From Actinomycetales bacterium (GTDB taxonomy: Bacteria > Actinomycetota > Actinomycetes > Actinomycetales > Dermatophilaceae): a DNA stretch of 55,284 nucleotides. A model generated the notes under the pieces. That model worked only from the letters and a program-made list of their open reading frames with translations, was not told the DNA's origin and made no database searches. Below, piece by piece: positions 42,264-51,355 of the stretch (positions within the stretch are counted from its first letter, which is position 1; each line of letters opens with the position of its first letter). The stretch spans positions 1 through 55,284 of the forward strand of contig JADJVI010000011.1 in NCBI GenBank assembly GCA_016710645.1. The letters run 5' to 3'. The position numbers and the translations under genes were made by a program.

Positions 42264-43391
42264 ATGATGCGACTCTCCCGCGCCGCCCTCGGCGCAGCGT
42301 GTGCCCTCACCGTCGGTCTCACGGCATACACCGGTATGCCGGCCAGCGCGGCCCCGGCCGCTTCCTCTCCCATTGCTGGTTCCGTGGCAGCCAAACCGGC
42401 TGCGACCCTCGCGTGGCGTGACCTACCCACCGGATCGACCGCGCGTTTCCGGGGCCTGGCCGTCGTCTCTCGCGATGTCGTCTGGGCGGCGGGTTACGAC
42501 GGCACCATCCTTCGCACCGTCGACGCCGGCGCGACCTGGGCGTCGGTCGGCCCGGCCGCGGCGGCTGCGCTGCAGTTCCGCGACATCGAGGCGACCTCGG
42601 CGTCGCATGCGGTGGCGATGACCGTGGGCTCTGGCGAGGAGTCGAGGATCTACGTCACCGACGACGGCGGGGCCAGTTGGGTCGAGGCCGATCGGATGAC
42701 CGACCCCGCCGGGTTCTACGACTGCATGGCCTTCACCGACCGCTTGCGCGGGGTGGTGCTCAGCGACCCGGTCGGTGGCGTGCTCACCCTCAAGGCCACG
42801 ACCGACGGCGGCCACACCTGGCGCTCAGTCGACACCTCGCGCGCGCCCGCGCCGCTGGCCACGGAGTACTACTTCGCCGGCTCGGGCACCTGTCTGTCTG
42901 CCGGAGTCGGTGGGCGCCTCGCGATCGGCACCGGCGGAGCAGACCGAGCACGGGTCTTCCTGTCGGATGACCGCGGCGCGTCATGGTCGGTCGTCGACAC
43001 CCCGGTCGCAGCCTCTGGGTCGGCGGGCATCTTCTCGGTGCGCTTCATGGACGCGCGACGTGGCGTCATCGTCGGGGGCGACTACCTGGCGCCCGACTCA
43101 CGCGACGCGATCGCGGCCTGGACGGCCGACGGTGGCCGCACCTGGTCGCTGCCGGACGTGGCCCCGGGCGGTTACCGGTCTGGCGCGGCATACGCCGCCG
43201 TGGGCGGACCGAACGCGGGTGTCGCGGCCATCGCGGTCGGACCGACCGGTTCGGACATGTCGTGGGACGGCGGCCGCACCTGGCGACCTATCGATGGCAG
43301 TTCGCTCGACACCGTCCAGTGTGTCGCCGGTCGCTGCTACGCCTCAGGGGCCGGCGGACGGGTGGCCGTCCTCGAGGTCGGCTCCCGCTGA
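42264..43391 (+). CDS. Secreted BNR/YCF48-like beta-propeller protein
   Basis: 375 residues with a signal peptide (ALGAACALTVGLTAYTGMPASA). At least five Asp-box repeats are visible: TVDAGATWAS, VTDDGGASWVE, TTDGGHTWRS, LSDDRGASWSV, TADGGRTWSL, and SWDGGRTWRP. This is the sialidase/photosystem assembly-factor-like propeller; no sialidase catalytic residues are apparent. Probably a cell-surface or secreted binding protein. The signal peptide carries an inverted pair of the decamer core. Confidence 0.82.
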   Translation: MMRLSRAALGAACALTVGLTAYTGMPASAAPAASSPIAGSVAAKPAATLAWRDLPTGSTARFRGLAVVSRDVVWAAGYDGTILRTVDAGATWASVGPAAAAALQFRDIEATSASHAVAMTVGSGEESRIYVTDDGGASWVEADRMTDPAGFYDCMAFTDRLRGVVLSDPVGGVLTLKATTDGGHTWRSVDTSRAPAPLATEYYFAGSGTCLSAGVGGRLAIGTGGADRARVFLSDDRGASWSVVDTPVAASGSAGIFSVRFMDARRGVIVGGDYLAPDSRDAIAAWTADGGRTWSLPDVAPGGYRSGAAYAAVGGPNAGVAAIAVGPTGSDMSWDGGRTWRPIDGSSLDTVQCVAGRCYASGAGGRVAVLEVGSR

Positions 43392-43500
43392 GCTTTCCGC
43401 CCTCTGATCGGGCGGGTCGGTGAGACCTGGGTCTCATTGACCCGCTCGATGAACGGCATACACACAAACGATTGACTCCGCCGTGCGTAAGTGTGGGTTT

Positions 43501-43517
43501 TGATATAGAGTAGCTAT
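43501..43517 (+). promoter_or_regulatory. Candidate OxyR site and promoter of ahpC
   Basis: ATAG-N5-CTAT (43505-43517) lies 62 bp upstream of the ahpC ATG and overlaps a TATAGA -10-like box preceded by TGA. ATAG/CTAT is the OxyR half-site pattern, and oxyR is in the same operon. Confidence 0.45.
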
Positions 43518-43578
43518 CGCGCGATCTTCTGGATTGCGATCCACAAACCTGACACGACACAGCGAGGTGTACCCGCAC

Positions 43579-44142
43579 ATGGCACTCATCGGGACCGAGA
43601 TCAAGCCCTTCGAAGCGACCGCGTTCAAGAGCGGCGAGTTCGTCCAGGTCAGCGACGCCGACCTCAAGGGCAAGTGGTCCGTGGTGTTCTTCTACCCGGC
43701 CGACTTCACCTTCGTGTGCCCGACGGAGCTCGGCGACATGGCCGACCACTACGCCGAGCTCAAGGCCATGGGCGTCGAGGTGTTCTCGGTCTCCACCGAC
43801 ACCCACTTCACCCACAAGGCCTGGCACGACTCGTCCGAGACCATCGGCAAGATCGACTACTACATGGTCGGCGACCCGACCGGCACTATCACGACCAACT
43901 TCAAGGTCATGCGTGAGGGCCAGGGCCTGGCCGACCGCGGCACCTTCGTGATCGACCCCGACGGCATCATCCAGGTCATGGAGGTCACCTGCGAGGGTGT
44001 CGGCCGCAACGCCGCCGAGCTCGTCCGCAAGGTCAAGGCCGCTCAGTACGTCCGCAACCACCCGGGCGAGGTCTGCCCGGCCAAGTGGGAAGAGGGCGCC
44101 TCGACCCTCGCGCCGTCGCTGGACCTGGTCGGCAAGATCTGA
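43579..44142 (+). CDS. ahpC: Alkyl hydroperoxide reductase AhpC (peroxiredoxin)
   Basis: Typical 2-Cys peroxiredoxin of 187 residues reducing H2O2 and organic peroxides. Peroxidatic Cys47 in ADFTFVCPTELGD and resolving Cys166 in GEVCPAKWEEG; same spacing as the enterobacterial enzyme. Starts at the ATG giving MALIGTEIKPFEATAF; the longer open frame has no homology. Electrons should come from the AhpF downstream. Confidence 0.95.
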   Translation: MALIGTEIKPFEATAFKSGEFVQVSDADLKGKWSVVFFYPADFTFVCPTELGDMADHYAELKAMGVEVFSVSTDTHFTHKAWHDSSETIGKIDYYMVGDPTGTITTNFKVMREGQGLADRGTFVIDPDGIIQVMEVTCEGVGRNAAELVRKVKAAQYVRNHPGEVCPAKWEEGASTLAPSLDLVGKI

Positions 44143-44170
44143 CGTCCGCGCACCTCGCGCACACTGCATG

Positions 44171-44208
44171 AGGTATGCCGGGTGCGGACGTCCGCACCCG
44201 GCATACCT
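44171..44208. repeat. 38-bp perfect palindrome between ahpC and ahpF
   Basis: Left half AGGTATGCCGGGTGCGGAC meets its exact complement with no loop; both ends are copies of the dispersed motif. It can act as a terminator or attenuator that sets a high ahpC to ahpF ratio, or as a protein site. Confidence 0.9.
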
Positions 44209-44322
44209 GTATCTCGCCTTTCAGTTTCGTCTGTCCCAACGCGATTCACCCCGGCCTTGCCGCCGCCCCGACTGCCACCCGACTGACTCGTCGGTCTCGC
44301 CGTTCACCCAGGAGCCACCCCC

Positions 44323-45978
44323 ATGCTCGACGCCACCCTGACCGCCACTCTCAAGACCTACCTCGAACGCGTCACCGAGCCGATCGAACTTGCCGCGAGC
44401 CTGGACGACAGCCCCGCCGCGGGACAGACCCGCGAGCTGCTCGCCGAGATCGCTGCGCTCTCGGACAAGATCACCGTGACCTCGGAGGACAACGAGCGCA
44501 GGCCGTCCTTCGCGATCAAGCGGGTCGGCAGCGACATCGCCGTGCGCTTCGCCGGAGTGCCGCTCGGGCACGAGTTCACCTCGCTGGTGCTCGCGCTGCT
44601 GCAGGTCGGTGGCGTGGCGCCCAAGGTCTCTGATGAGCTGGCCCAGCAGGTGCGCGACCTGCCAGGGGAGCACCACTTCGAGACCTATATGTCGCTCACC
44701 TGCCAGAACTGCCCCGACGTCGTGCAGGCGCTCAATGCGATGAGCGTGCTCAACCCGCGGATCACCCACGTGGCGATCGAGGGCGGGGCGTTCCAGGACG
44801 AGATCGCCGAGCGCAAGGTCCTGGCGGTGCCGACCGTCTACCGCAACGGTGAGCTCTTCGGTCAGGGCCGGATGACGCTGGAGGAGATCGTTCGCAAGCT
44901 CGACTCCGGCGCCGAGGCCCGCGACGCCGAGCGCCTGGCCGCGATGGACCCCTTTGACGTGCTCGTCGTCGGCGGTGGCCCCGCCGGCGCGACGGCCGCG
45001 ATTTACGCTTCCCGCAAGGGGATTCGCACCGGCATCCTCGTCGAGCGGTTCGGCGGCCAGGTCATGGACACCATGTCGATCGAGAACTTCGTCTCGGTGC
45101 AGCACACCGAGGGCCCCAAGCTGTCCGCCGCTTTGGAGGAGCACGTGCGCTCCTACGAGGTGGAGGTCATGGAGCTGCAGACCGCGAGGACGCTGACGCC
45201 TGCTGCTGAGGCGGGTGGCATGGCCTCCGTTGAGCTCACCAATGGGGCTGTGCTGCAGGCGCGTTCGGTCGTCGTGGCCACCGGCGCCCGCTGGCGGCAC
45301 ATGGGCGTGCCGGGCGAGGAGGAGTACCGCAACAAGGGCGTCACCTTCTGCCCGCACTGCGACGGGCCGCTGTTCAAGGGCAAGCGGGTCGCCGTCATCG
45401 GTGGCGGCAACTCCGGCATCGAGGCCGCGATCGACCTGGCCGGCGTCGTCGGACACGTCACCGTCATCGAGTTCCTTGACGAGCTGCGCGCCGACGCCGT
45501 GCTGCAGCGCAAGCTGCGCAGCCTGCCCAATGTCGATGTCATCCTCAGCGCCCGCACCACCGAGGTGCTCGGCAATGGGGAGCAGGTCACCGGGCTCACC
45601 TACGAAGACCGCACGAATGGCGAGCTCAAGCACCTGGACCTGGAGGGCATCTTCGTCCAGATCGGCCTGCTGCCCAACACCGAATGGCTCGGCTCGGCCC
45701 TGGGGCTCTCGCCGCGCAAGGAGGTCGTCATCGACGAGCGCGGCGGCACCTCTGCCCCAGGCGTTTTCGGTGCCGGTGACTGCACGACAGTGCCCTTCAA
45801 GCAGATCGTCATCAGCATGGGCGCGGGCGCGACGGCGGCCTTGAGCGCTTTCGACTACCTCATCCGCACCTCTGCGCCCGCCGATGAAGCGGTTGCCGCG
45901 CCAGCCCAGGCACCCGCTCAGACGCACACTCCGGCCGGCGCGTCAGCTCAGACTCAGGAGTCCGTCGCGGTGTCATGA
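44323..45978 (+). CDS. ahpF: Alkyl hydroperoxide reductase subunit F
   Basis: FAD enzyme passing electrons from NAD(P)H to AhpC. 551 residues. The N-terminal double thioredoxin fold holds SLTCQNCPDVVQ (redox CxxC), then FAD-binding VLVVGGGPAGATAAIYA, the second redox site VTFCPHCDGPLF and the NAD(P) motif VAVIGGGNSGIEAA. The Ala/Pro/Thr-rich tail of about 30 residues is extra. AhpF instead of AhpD is notable for an actinobacterium. Confidence 0.95.
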   Translation: MLDATLTATLKTYLERVTEPIELAASLDDSPAAGQTRELLAEIAALSDKITVTSEDNERRPSFAIKRVGSDIAVRFAGVPLGHEFTSLVLALLQVGGVAPKVSDELAQQVRDLPGEHHFETYMSLTCQNCPDVVQALNAMSVLNPRITHVAIEGGAFQDEIAERKVLAVPTVYRNGELFGQGRMTLEEIVRKLDSGAEARDAERLAAMDPFDVLVVGGGPAGATAAIYASRKGIRTGILVERFGGQVMDTMSIENFVSVQHTEGPKLSAALEEHVRSYEVEVMELQTARTLTPAAEAGGMASVELTNGAVLQARSVVVATGARWRHMGVPGEEEYRNKGVTFCPHCDGPLFKGKRVAVIGGGNSGIEAAIDLAGVVGHVTVIEFLDELRADAVLQRKLRSLPNVDVILSARTTEVLGNGEQVTGLTYEDRTNGELKHLDLEGIFVQIGLLPNTEWLGSALGLSPRKEVVIDERGGTSAPGVFGAGDCTTVPFKQIVISMGAGATAALSAFDYLIRTSAPADEAVAAPAQAPAQTHTPAGASAQTQESVAVS

Positions 45979-46892
45979 ACCTCCGTGACCTGCAGTACCT
46001 CGTCGCCCTGGCCGATCATCGTCACTTCGGCCGGGCGGCCGAGGCTTGCTTCGTGAGCCAGCCGACCTTGTCGACCCAGGTCAAGAAGCTGGAAGCCGAG
46101 CTCGGCGCCGAGTTGCTGGAGCGCAGCCCCCGTCAGGTCATGTTGACCGCAGCGGGGGAGCAGGTCGTCGCCCATGCCCGCACCATCCTGGGCGAGGCCG
46201 ACGCGATCCGAGGGGTCGCCCGGCATGCCCAGGACCCGCGGGCCGGCACCCTGCGGGTGGGCGCCTTCCCCACCATCGCGCCCTACCTGCTGCCGCACGT
46301 GGTCCCGACCCTCCGGCATACCCTGCCTGAGCTCGAACTGCTCCTCGTCGAGGAGAAGTCCGCGGTGCTGCTGGAGCAGGTGCGCACGGGCCGGCTCGAC
46401 GCCGCCGTGCTCGCCCTGCCGGTCGACGACGACAGCCTGCATGTGCAGCCGCTCTTTCGCGAGGACTTCGTGCTCGCCGTGCCGGCCAGTCATCCACTCG
46501 CGACGCCCGCGGCCCGCGAGAGCACACTGCGCCTGGATTCGCTCGCCGACGAGCGCATCCTGCTGCTCACCGACGGGCACTGTCTGCGCGACCAAGCCCT
46601 CGCGGTGTGCCAGCTCGCCGGGGTCGCCGAGAAGGAAGGCTTCCGGGCCACCAGCCTGGAGACCCTGCGGCACATGGTCGCCGCCGGCGTCGGGGTGACC
46701 CTGCTGCCGACGCTCGCGGTGAGCCCACCGGTGCCGTCCTCGCCCGCGATCGCCCTGCGGCAGTTCAGCCCTCCCGCACCGCATCGCGACGTCGCGCTGG
46801 TCTGGCGGCGCACCAGCGTCTTCCGCGACCTGCTCCCCGAGGTCGCGCACGTCCTCGCCGCCCTGCCTCCGGGTCTGGTCACCCCCCTCTAG
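45975..46892 (+). CDS. oxyR: Hydrogen peroxide sensor OxyR
   Basis: LysR-type regulator of 305 residues. N-terminal winged helix NLRDLQYLVALADHRHFGRAAEACFVSQPTLSTQVKKLE; the redox pair is Cys203 (DGHCLRDQ) and Cys212 (AVCQLAG), 9 apart as in C199/C208 of the classic protein. The ATG overlaps the ahpF stop (ATGA), so the sensor is made from its own target operon. Confidence 0.92.
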   Translation: MNLRDLQYLVALADHRHFGRAAEACFVSQPTLSTQVKKLEAELGAELLERSPRQVMLTAAGEQVVAHARTILGEADAIRGVARHAQDPRAGTLRVGAFPTIAPYLLPHVVPTLRHTLPELELLLVEEKSAVLLEQVRTGRLDAAVLALPVDDDSLHVQPLFREDFVLAVPASHPLATPAARESTLRLDSLADERILLLTDGHCLRDQALAVCQLAGVAEKEGFRATSLETLRHMVAAGVGVTLLPTLAVSPPVPSSPAIALRQFSPPAPHRDVALVWRRTSVFRDLLPEVAHVLAALPPGLVTPL

Positions 46893-46951
46893 CGTCGGTG
46901 GGCCGCACTCGTTGCGGTCGACACGACAACAACCACGGGTTACTTTGGGTG

Positions 46952-48817
46952 ATGCGACGCACCCGAGTACGTGTGACCCGGATGACAGCACGGTCCGGTA
47001 TCGGCCTGGCCAGCGCCCTGGCGCTGTCCCTCTCCCTCGCGGCGCCCCAGGCGACCGCCACGCCCACGCACGCTCCCTTCGACGACCGCGGCTGGCACGG
47101 CCAACCGCAGACCATGCCCAAGGCTCCGGTGATGACCGGCTCCGGTGGCGCCGTCGCCTCGGTGGACCGGGATGCGAGCCAGATCGGCCTCGATGTCCTG
47201 GCGCGAGGTGGCAATGCCGCCGACGCGGCCATTGCGACAGCCGCCGCGCTCGGGGTGACCGAGCCCTACTCCGCCGGGATCGGCGGCGGTGGCTTCCTGG
47301 TCTACTACGACGCCAAGGCCGGCAAGGTCACGACGATCGACGGCCGCGAGACGGCGCCGGCGACCTTCACCCCGACAACCTTCACCAATCCCGACGGCAC
47401 GCCGATGAACTTCGCCAAGGCGGTTTCCTCGGGTCTGTCGATCGGCGTGCCCGGCACCCCGGCGCTCTGGGACAAGGCCGCTCGCGAGCTCGGCACCTGG
47501 CGGCTGGCCCAGCTGCTGCTGCCGGCCGAGCAACTCGCCCGCTCGGGCTTCACCGTCGACCAGACCTTCGCCGACCAGACAGCGGCCAACGCATCACGGT
47601 TCTCGATGTTCCCCGAGACCGCGCGCATCTTCTTGCCCGGCGGCGCACCCCCGGCGGTCGGCTCGACCTTCACCAACCCGGATCTGGCCCGCGCCTACCG
47701 CGAGCTGCGCACCCAGGGCGTTCAGAGCCTGTATGCCGGCCCGCTCGGCGCTGCCATCGTCGCCGAGGCCCAGCGGCCCACGACCGCGCCCGGCGTCTCG
47801 GTTTACCCGGGCCAGATCACGACCGCTGACCTCGCGGCATACCGGGCCTTGACCCGCTCGCCGATCCACTCCAGCTACCGAGGGATGGATGTCTACGGAA
47901 TGCCGGTCCCGAGTTCGGGTGGCATCGCGGTGGCCGAGATCCTCGAACTCATCGAGGCATACGAGGCCAAGACCGGTCAGCAGGTGTCCCACCTGCCCGA
48001 GGTGGACTACCTGCACTGGTTCGCCGAGGCCTCGGCCACGGCCTTCGCCGACCGCAACCGCTGGGTCGGCGACGTGCCGGGGGTCCCGGTCAGCGAGCTG
48101 ACCAGCGCCGGGTTCGCGGGGGAGCGCGCGTGTCTGTTCGATCCGCTGCACGCAGCGGCGCGCCCGATCCCGTTCGGATCGCCGGATGGCAGCTACACCT
48201 CCTGTGTCCCGGTTGGCGCAGCCGTCGGCGAGGGTCACCAGCTGGAGTCGACCACCCACCTCACGGTCGCCGACCGCTATGGCAACGTCGCGGCATACAC
48301 CCTCACCATCGAGCAGACCGGTGGGTCGGGCATCACCGTGCCGGGCTACGGATTCCTGCTCAACAACGAGCTCACCGACTTCAACTTCGCGCCGCTCGCG
48401 GCGGGCGTGCCGGACCCCAACCTCCCTGGTCCGGGCAAACGGCCCCGCTCGTCGATGAGCCCGACCATCGTCCTGGTCGACGGCATGCCGGTGCTGGCGT
48501 TGGGTTCACCGGGTGGGGCGACGATCATCACCTCGGTGGCTCAGACCCTCCTCGGTCATCTCGATCGTGGGCTGCCGCTCGTCGAGGCCATCGCGGCACC
48601 GCGGTTGTCCTCGCGCAATGGCACCTCGCAGGCGGAACCGGCCATCGCCTCCGGCCCGCTCGGCGCGGCGCTGCGGGCGCGCGGTCACACCATCGCGGCG
48701 ACGGCCGAGATCGGTGCGGTCACCGCGATTCGCATCCTCGGGCCCAACTCCTTCGAGGCGACAGCTGAGACGACCCGCCGTGGCGGCGGCTCGGCGATGG
48801 TGGTCCGCCCCGGCTAG
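46952..48817 (+). CDS. ggt: Gamma-glutamyltransferase
   Basis: Secreted Ntn-hydrolase of 621 residues acting on gamma-glutamyl compounds. Signal peptide (LASALALSLSLAAPQATA), large subunit from APVMTGSGGAVASVDRDAS, self-cleavage site before Thr434 in LESTTHLTVADRYGN, and PGPGKRPRSSMSPTIV and LGSPGG in the small subunit. A second ATG at 46982 is equally possible. A glutathione-type substrate is unlikely as the cell uses mycothiol, so amino-acid scavenging is more likely (inference). It ends at a strong terminator. Confidence 0.92.
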   Translation: MRRTRVRVTRMTARSGIGLASALALSLSLAAPQATATPTHAPFDDRGWHGQPQTMPKAPVMTGSGGAVASVDRDASQIGLDVLARGGNAADAAIATAAALGVTEPYSAGIGGGGFLVYYDAKAGKVTTIDGRETAPATFTPTTFTNPDGTPMNFAKAVSSGLSIGVPGTPALWDKAARELGTWRLAQLLLPAEQLARSGFTVDQTFADQTAANASRFSMFPETARIFLPGGAPPAVGSTFTNPDLARAYRELRTQGVQSLYAGPLGAAIVAEAQRPTTAPGVSVYPGQITTADLAAYRALTRSPIHSSYRGMDVYGMPVPSSGGIAVAEILELIEAYEAKTGQQVSHLPEVDYLHWFAEASATAFADRNRWVGDVPGVPVSELTSAGFAGERACLFDPLHAAARPIPFGSPDGSYTSCVPVGAAVGEGHQLESTTHLTVADRYGNVAAYTLTIEQTGGSGITVPGYGFLLNNELTDFNFAPLAAGVPDPNLPGPGKRPRSSMSPTIVLVDGMPVLALGSPGGATIITSVAQTLLGHLDRGLPLVEAIAAPRLSSRNGTSQAEPAIASGPLGAALRARGHTIAATAEIGAVTAIRILGPNSFEATAETTRRGGGSAMVVRPG

Positions 48818-48832
48818 GCACTCCTGCGGGTC

Positions 48833-48873
48833 GGCGTCGGCGGGCGCGATTTGGGGAAGCGCCCGCCGACGCC
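48833..48873 (+). terminator. ggt terminator
   Basis: GGCGTCGGCGGGCGC pairs perfectly with GCGCCCGCCGACGCC (15 bp) across 11 nt, 16 nt after the ggt stop. Confidence 0.85.
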
Positions 48874-48889
48874 GTATCCTGAGCGTTGA

Positions 48890-49105
48890 CCAATGACCGC
48901 CGGTCGTCTGGTCACCCACCTGGGTGAGCAGACCGAAGGCCCCGCACGAGCGGGCGACCTGCGCAGGCCACGAATTGCACGGCATACTCGCCTGTTGCTC
49001 GTATGAGCACCGACGCGAGGTATGCCGTCCGAGCCCCGTGCGCCCTGCGCCGGGGCTTCTCTCGTGAGTGGCTTTCGCCGGCGCAACGCTACGGAAGGAG
49101 GCCCG
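48890..49105 (+). promoter_or_regulatory. Ribosomal protein L10 leader
   Basis: The rplJ leader has TTGACC at the start, then the stem GTCTG/CAGAC enclosing TCACCC/GGGTGA with an ACCT loop (48905-48932). This is the kind of autoregulatory fold to which L10(L12)4 binds. Downstream the leader has two decamer copies (48979, 49019) and a GC-rich hairpin, ending in AAGGAGG. Boundaries are approximate. Confidence 0.7.
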
Positions 49106-49762
49106 ATGGCCACCGCTGCCAAGTCAGCAGCCATCGCCGAGCTCGCGGACAACTTCCGCAACTCGGGTGCGGCCGTGCTCACCGAGTACCGCGGTCTGAC
49201 CGTGAAGCAGCTCACCGAGCTGCGTACCTCGATTCGCGAGCACGCGACCTACGCCGTGGTGAAGAACACCCTCACCGAGCTTGCCGCCAAGGAGGCCGGA
49301 GTCACGGCCTTCGACGGGCAGCTCGCCGGCCCTTCGGCCATCGTCTTCGTCACCGGAGACGCTGTCGAGACGGCCAAGAAGCTGCGGGACTTCGCCAAGG
49401 CACACCCCCTGCTCGTCATCAAGAGCGGCATGCTCGACGGCAAGCCGCTCAGCGCTGACGACATCAAGAAGCTCGCGGACCTCGAGTCCCGCGAGGTTCT
49501 CCTGGCCAAGTTGGCCGGGGCCATGCAGGCCTCGCTCAGCAAGGCCGTCTACCTGTTCGCAGCCCCGCTCTCGCAGGCTGCTCGCACGGTCGACGCGCTG
49601 CGCGCCAAGGTGGCGGAGTCCGGCCCTGTGGCCGACGCCCCCCAGGACGCCGCTGCTCAGGACGCGCAGGACGCACCGCAGGATGCACCGCAGGACAGCG
49701 CCGCTGCCGACGTGCAGGACGCACCCACCGAAGACGTCGCCCCGGGTGGCGACCAGGCCTGA
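49106..49762 (+). CDS. rplJ: 50S ribosomal protein L10
   Basis: Base of the L7/L12 stalk, 218 residues. N-terminal rRNA-binding part (IAELADNFRNSGAAVLTEYRGLTVKQLTELR) and helix 8 for L12 dimers (VYLFAAPLSQAARTVDALRAKV). An unusual C-terminal tail rich in Gln-Asp-Ala repeats (AQDAQDAPQDAPQDS) adds about 45 residues. ATG 5 nt after AAGGAGG. Confidence 0.96.
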   Translation: MATAAKSAAIAELADNFRNSGAAVLTEYRGLTVKQLTELRTSIREHATYAVVKNTLTELAAKEAGVTAFDGQLAGPSAIVFVTGDAVETAKKLRDFAKAHPLLVIKSGMLDGKPLSADDIKKLADLESREVLLAKLAGAMQASLSKAVYLFAAPLSQAARTVDALRAKVAESGPVADAPQDAAAQDAQDAPQDAPQDSAAADVQDAPTEDVAPGGDQA

Positions 49763-49826
49763 GCCTCGGCTCGGACCATCCATCACACACGCCACTCACG
49801 GCACAGACTAGGAAGGAACGCCAACC

Positions 49827-50216
49827 ATGGCGAAGCTCAGCACCGACGAGCTCCTTGAGGCCTTCAAGGAGATGACCCTGATCGAGCTCTCCGAGTTCGT
49901 CAAGCAGTTCGAGGAGACCTTCGGGGTCACCGCCGCCGCGCCGGTTGCCGTCGCGGCCGCCCCCTCCGCCGGTGGCGGCGCCGACGCGCCGGCCGAGGAG
50001 GAGAAGGACGAGTTCGACGTCATCCTCGTCGCCGCCGGCGACAAGAAGATCCAGGTCATCAAGGAGGTCCGCGCCCTCACGTCGCTCGGCCTCAAGGAGG
50101 CCAAGGACCTCGTCGACGGCGCCCCCAAGGCCGTCCTGGAGAAGGTCGACAAGGCTGCCGCAGACAAGGCCAAGGAGCAGCTCGAGAGCGCCGGCGCCAC
50201 CGTCGAGCTCAAGTGA
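49827..50216 (+). CDS. rplL: 50S ribosomal protein L7/L12
   Basis: Stalk protein recruiting translational GTPases, 129 residues. N-terminal dimerisation helices (LSTDELLEAFKEMTLIELSEFVKQFEETF), an Ala/Pro hinge, and the C-terminal domain (EFDVILVAAGDKKIQVIKEVRALTSLGLKEAKDLVDG). AGGAA upstream. Ends at a strong terminator that separates it from rpoB. Confidence 0.97.
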   Translation: MAKLSTDELLEAFKEMTLIELSEFVKQFEETFGVTAAAPVAVAAAPSAGGGADAPAEEEKDEFDVILVAAGDKKIQVIKEVRALTSLGLKEAKDLVDGAPKAVLEKVDKAAADKAKEQLESAGATVELK

Positions 50217-50264
50217 TTGCTTCCGGTATGCCGTGACCCGGCAGACCGGATCGCTGTAAAGCAG

Positions 50265-50298
50265 GAAGGCCCGACCGCACACAAGCGGTCGGGCCTTC
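50265..50298 (+). terminator. rplL terminator
   Basis: GAAGGCCCGACCGC pairs perfectly with GCGGTCGGGCCTTC (14 bp, 6-nt loop). Confidence 0.88.
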
Positions 50299-50349
50299 TG
50301 GCGTTCTCTAGGGAGTCGCCGGCCGAGTCGCCGGCGCAGATCGCAGTCG

Positions 50350-51315
50350 TCAGTGGGCGCGGATCAGGGCGCCCGTTGCCGGATCGGCGGTCACGGGGAC
50401 CGGGTCGGACAGCTCGCCGATGAACCCGTCCGGTCCGATGTTGCGGAAGCCGATGAGGTGCCAGCGCCCTTTGTGCGAGACCAGCCGCGCGGCATACAGG
50501 TCGTCGTGGTCGAAGCGACGGGCAGCGGCGATGTCGAACGGCCCGAGCAGCGACGGTCCGGTCACGCTGAAGACCCCACCGCGCCCGTAGCGAGCGAGGC
50601 CGTCGGCATCCAATTGCGGTGTGTCACAACAGAACAACAGCGTCGGTATGCCGTCGACCAGCTCGACCTGATTGACCTCCAACTGCCCGAATCCGGTCTG
50701 CGGCGCGCTGATCGGGGGTTGCATCTCCCAGGTGAGCAGGTCGTCGGAGACGGCATGGCCCACGACCCCACGCCCGGCGTCAGGCCCATGGTTGGCGCGC
50801 GCGGTGATGAGCATGTGCCAGCGGCCGTCGCCCTCACCGTCGTGGTCGGTGGTGTAGCAGAAGACGAACGGGTCGCGCCAGGCTTCGTCGTACCACTGCG
50901 CGGTGCCGAGCTGCTCATACCACCGCGGGTCGCTCGTGACGAGGGCGTCGGGGGAGACCTTGTCCCAGGTCAGCAGGTCGGCGGATCGGGCCGCGCCGAT
51001 GCGTTGGATCAGGCCCTCGTCGGCGTGGCGAGAGCCGGTGTAGAACATCCACCAGGTGCCAGAGTCGTCGCGGACGATGCTGCCGGTCCACGTCGTCCAG
51101 TCGTCGAAGGCCGGATCCGCCGACGGGGCGAGCGCATCGGGGAGCACCTCCCAGTCGCGCAGGTTGTCCGACACCGCGTGCCCGACGCTCGGGTGGCGGT
51201 GGCGCCACTCGGGGTCACCGAGTGACCGATCGGCCTGCAGGTAGAACGCGTGGTGGCGGCCCTCGTGCACGGCATACCAGGAATCCCAGATCCAGCGGTC
51301 GGTGAGACGCAACAT
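50350..51315 (-). CDS. GH32/GH43-type five-bladed propeller glycosidase
   Basis: 321 residues with no signal peptide. The opening RWIWDSWYAVHEGRHHAFYLQA supplies the nucleophile Asp, AWRDPFVFCY the RDP motif, and GQLEVNQVE the acid/base Glu, as in GH32 fructosidases, but the N-terminal WMNDPNG signature is altered and the C-terminal beta-sandwich is absent. So it is a clan GH-J/GH-F-like enzyme whose sugar is unknown. It stands alone, opposite to the ribosomal genes. Confidence 0.7.
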   Translation of the reverse strand: MLRLTDRWIWDSWYAVHEGRHHAFYLQADRSLGDPEWRHRHPSVGHAVSDNLRDWEVLPDALAPSADPAFDDWTTWTGSIVRDDSGTWWMFYTGSRHADEGLIQRIGAARSADLLTWDKVSPDALVTSDPRWYEQLGTAQWYDEAWRDPFVFCYTTDHDGEGDGRWHMLITARANHGPDAGRGVVGHAVSDDLLTWEMQPPISAPQTGFGQLEVNQVELVDGIPTLLFCCDTPQLDADGLARYGRGGVFSVTGPSLLGPFDIAAARRFDHDDLYAARLVSHKGRWHLIGFRNIGPDGFIGELSDPVPVTADPATGALIRAH

Positions 51316-51355
51316 GGTGAAAACGCTACCAACGCACCCGCCGGGCCGTCCTCAG

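Noticed and set aside
44221..45927. 568-residue open frame antisense to ahpF
   Set aside because: Shadow of a GC-rich gene: Gly/Arg/Asp-rich with no domain, while the plus strand has clear AhpF motifs.
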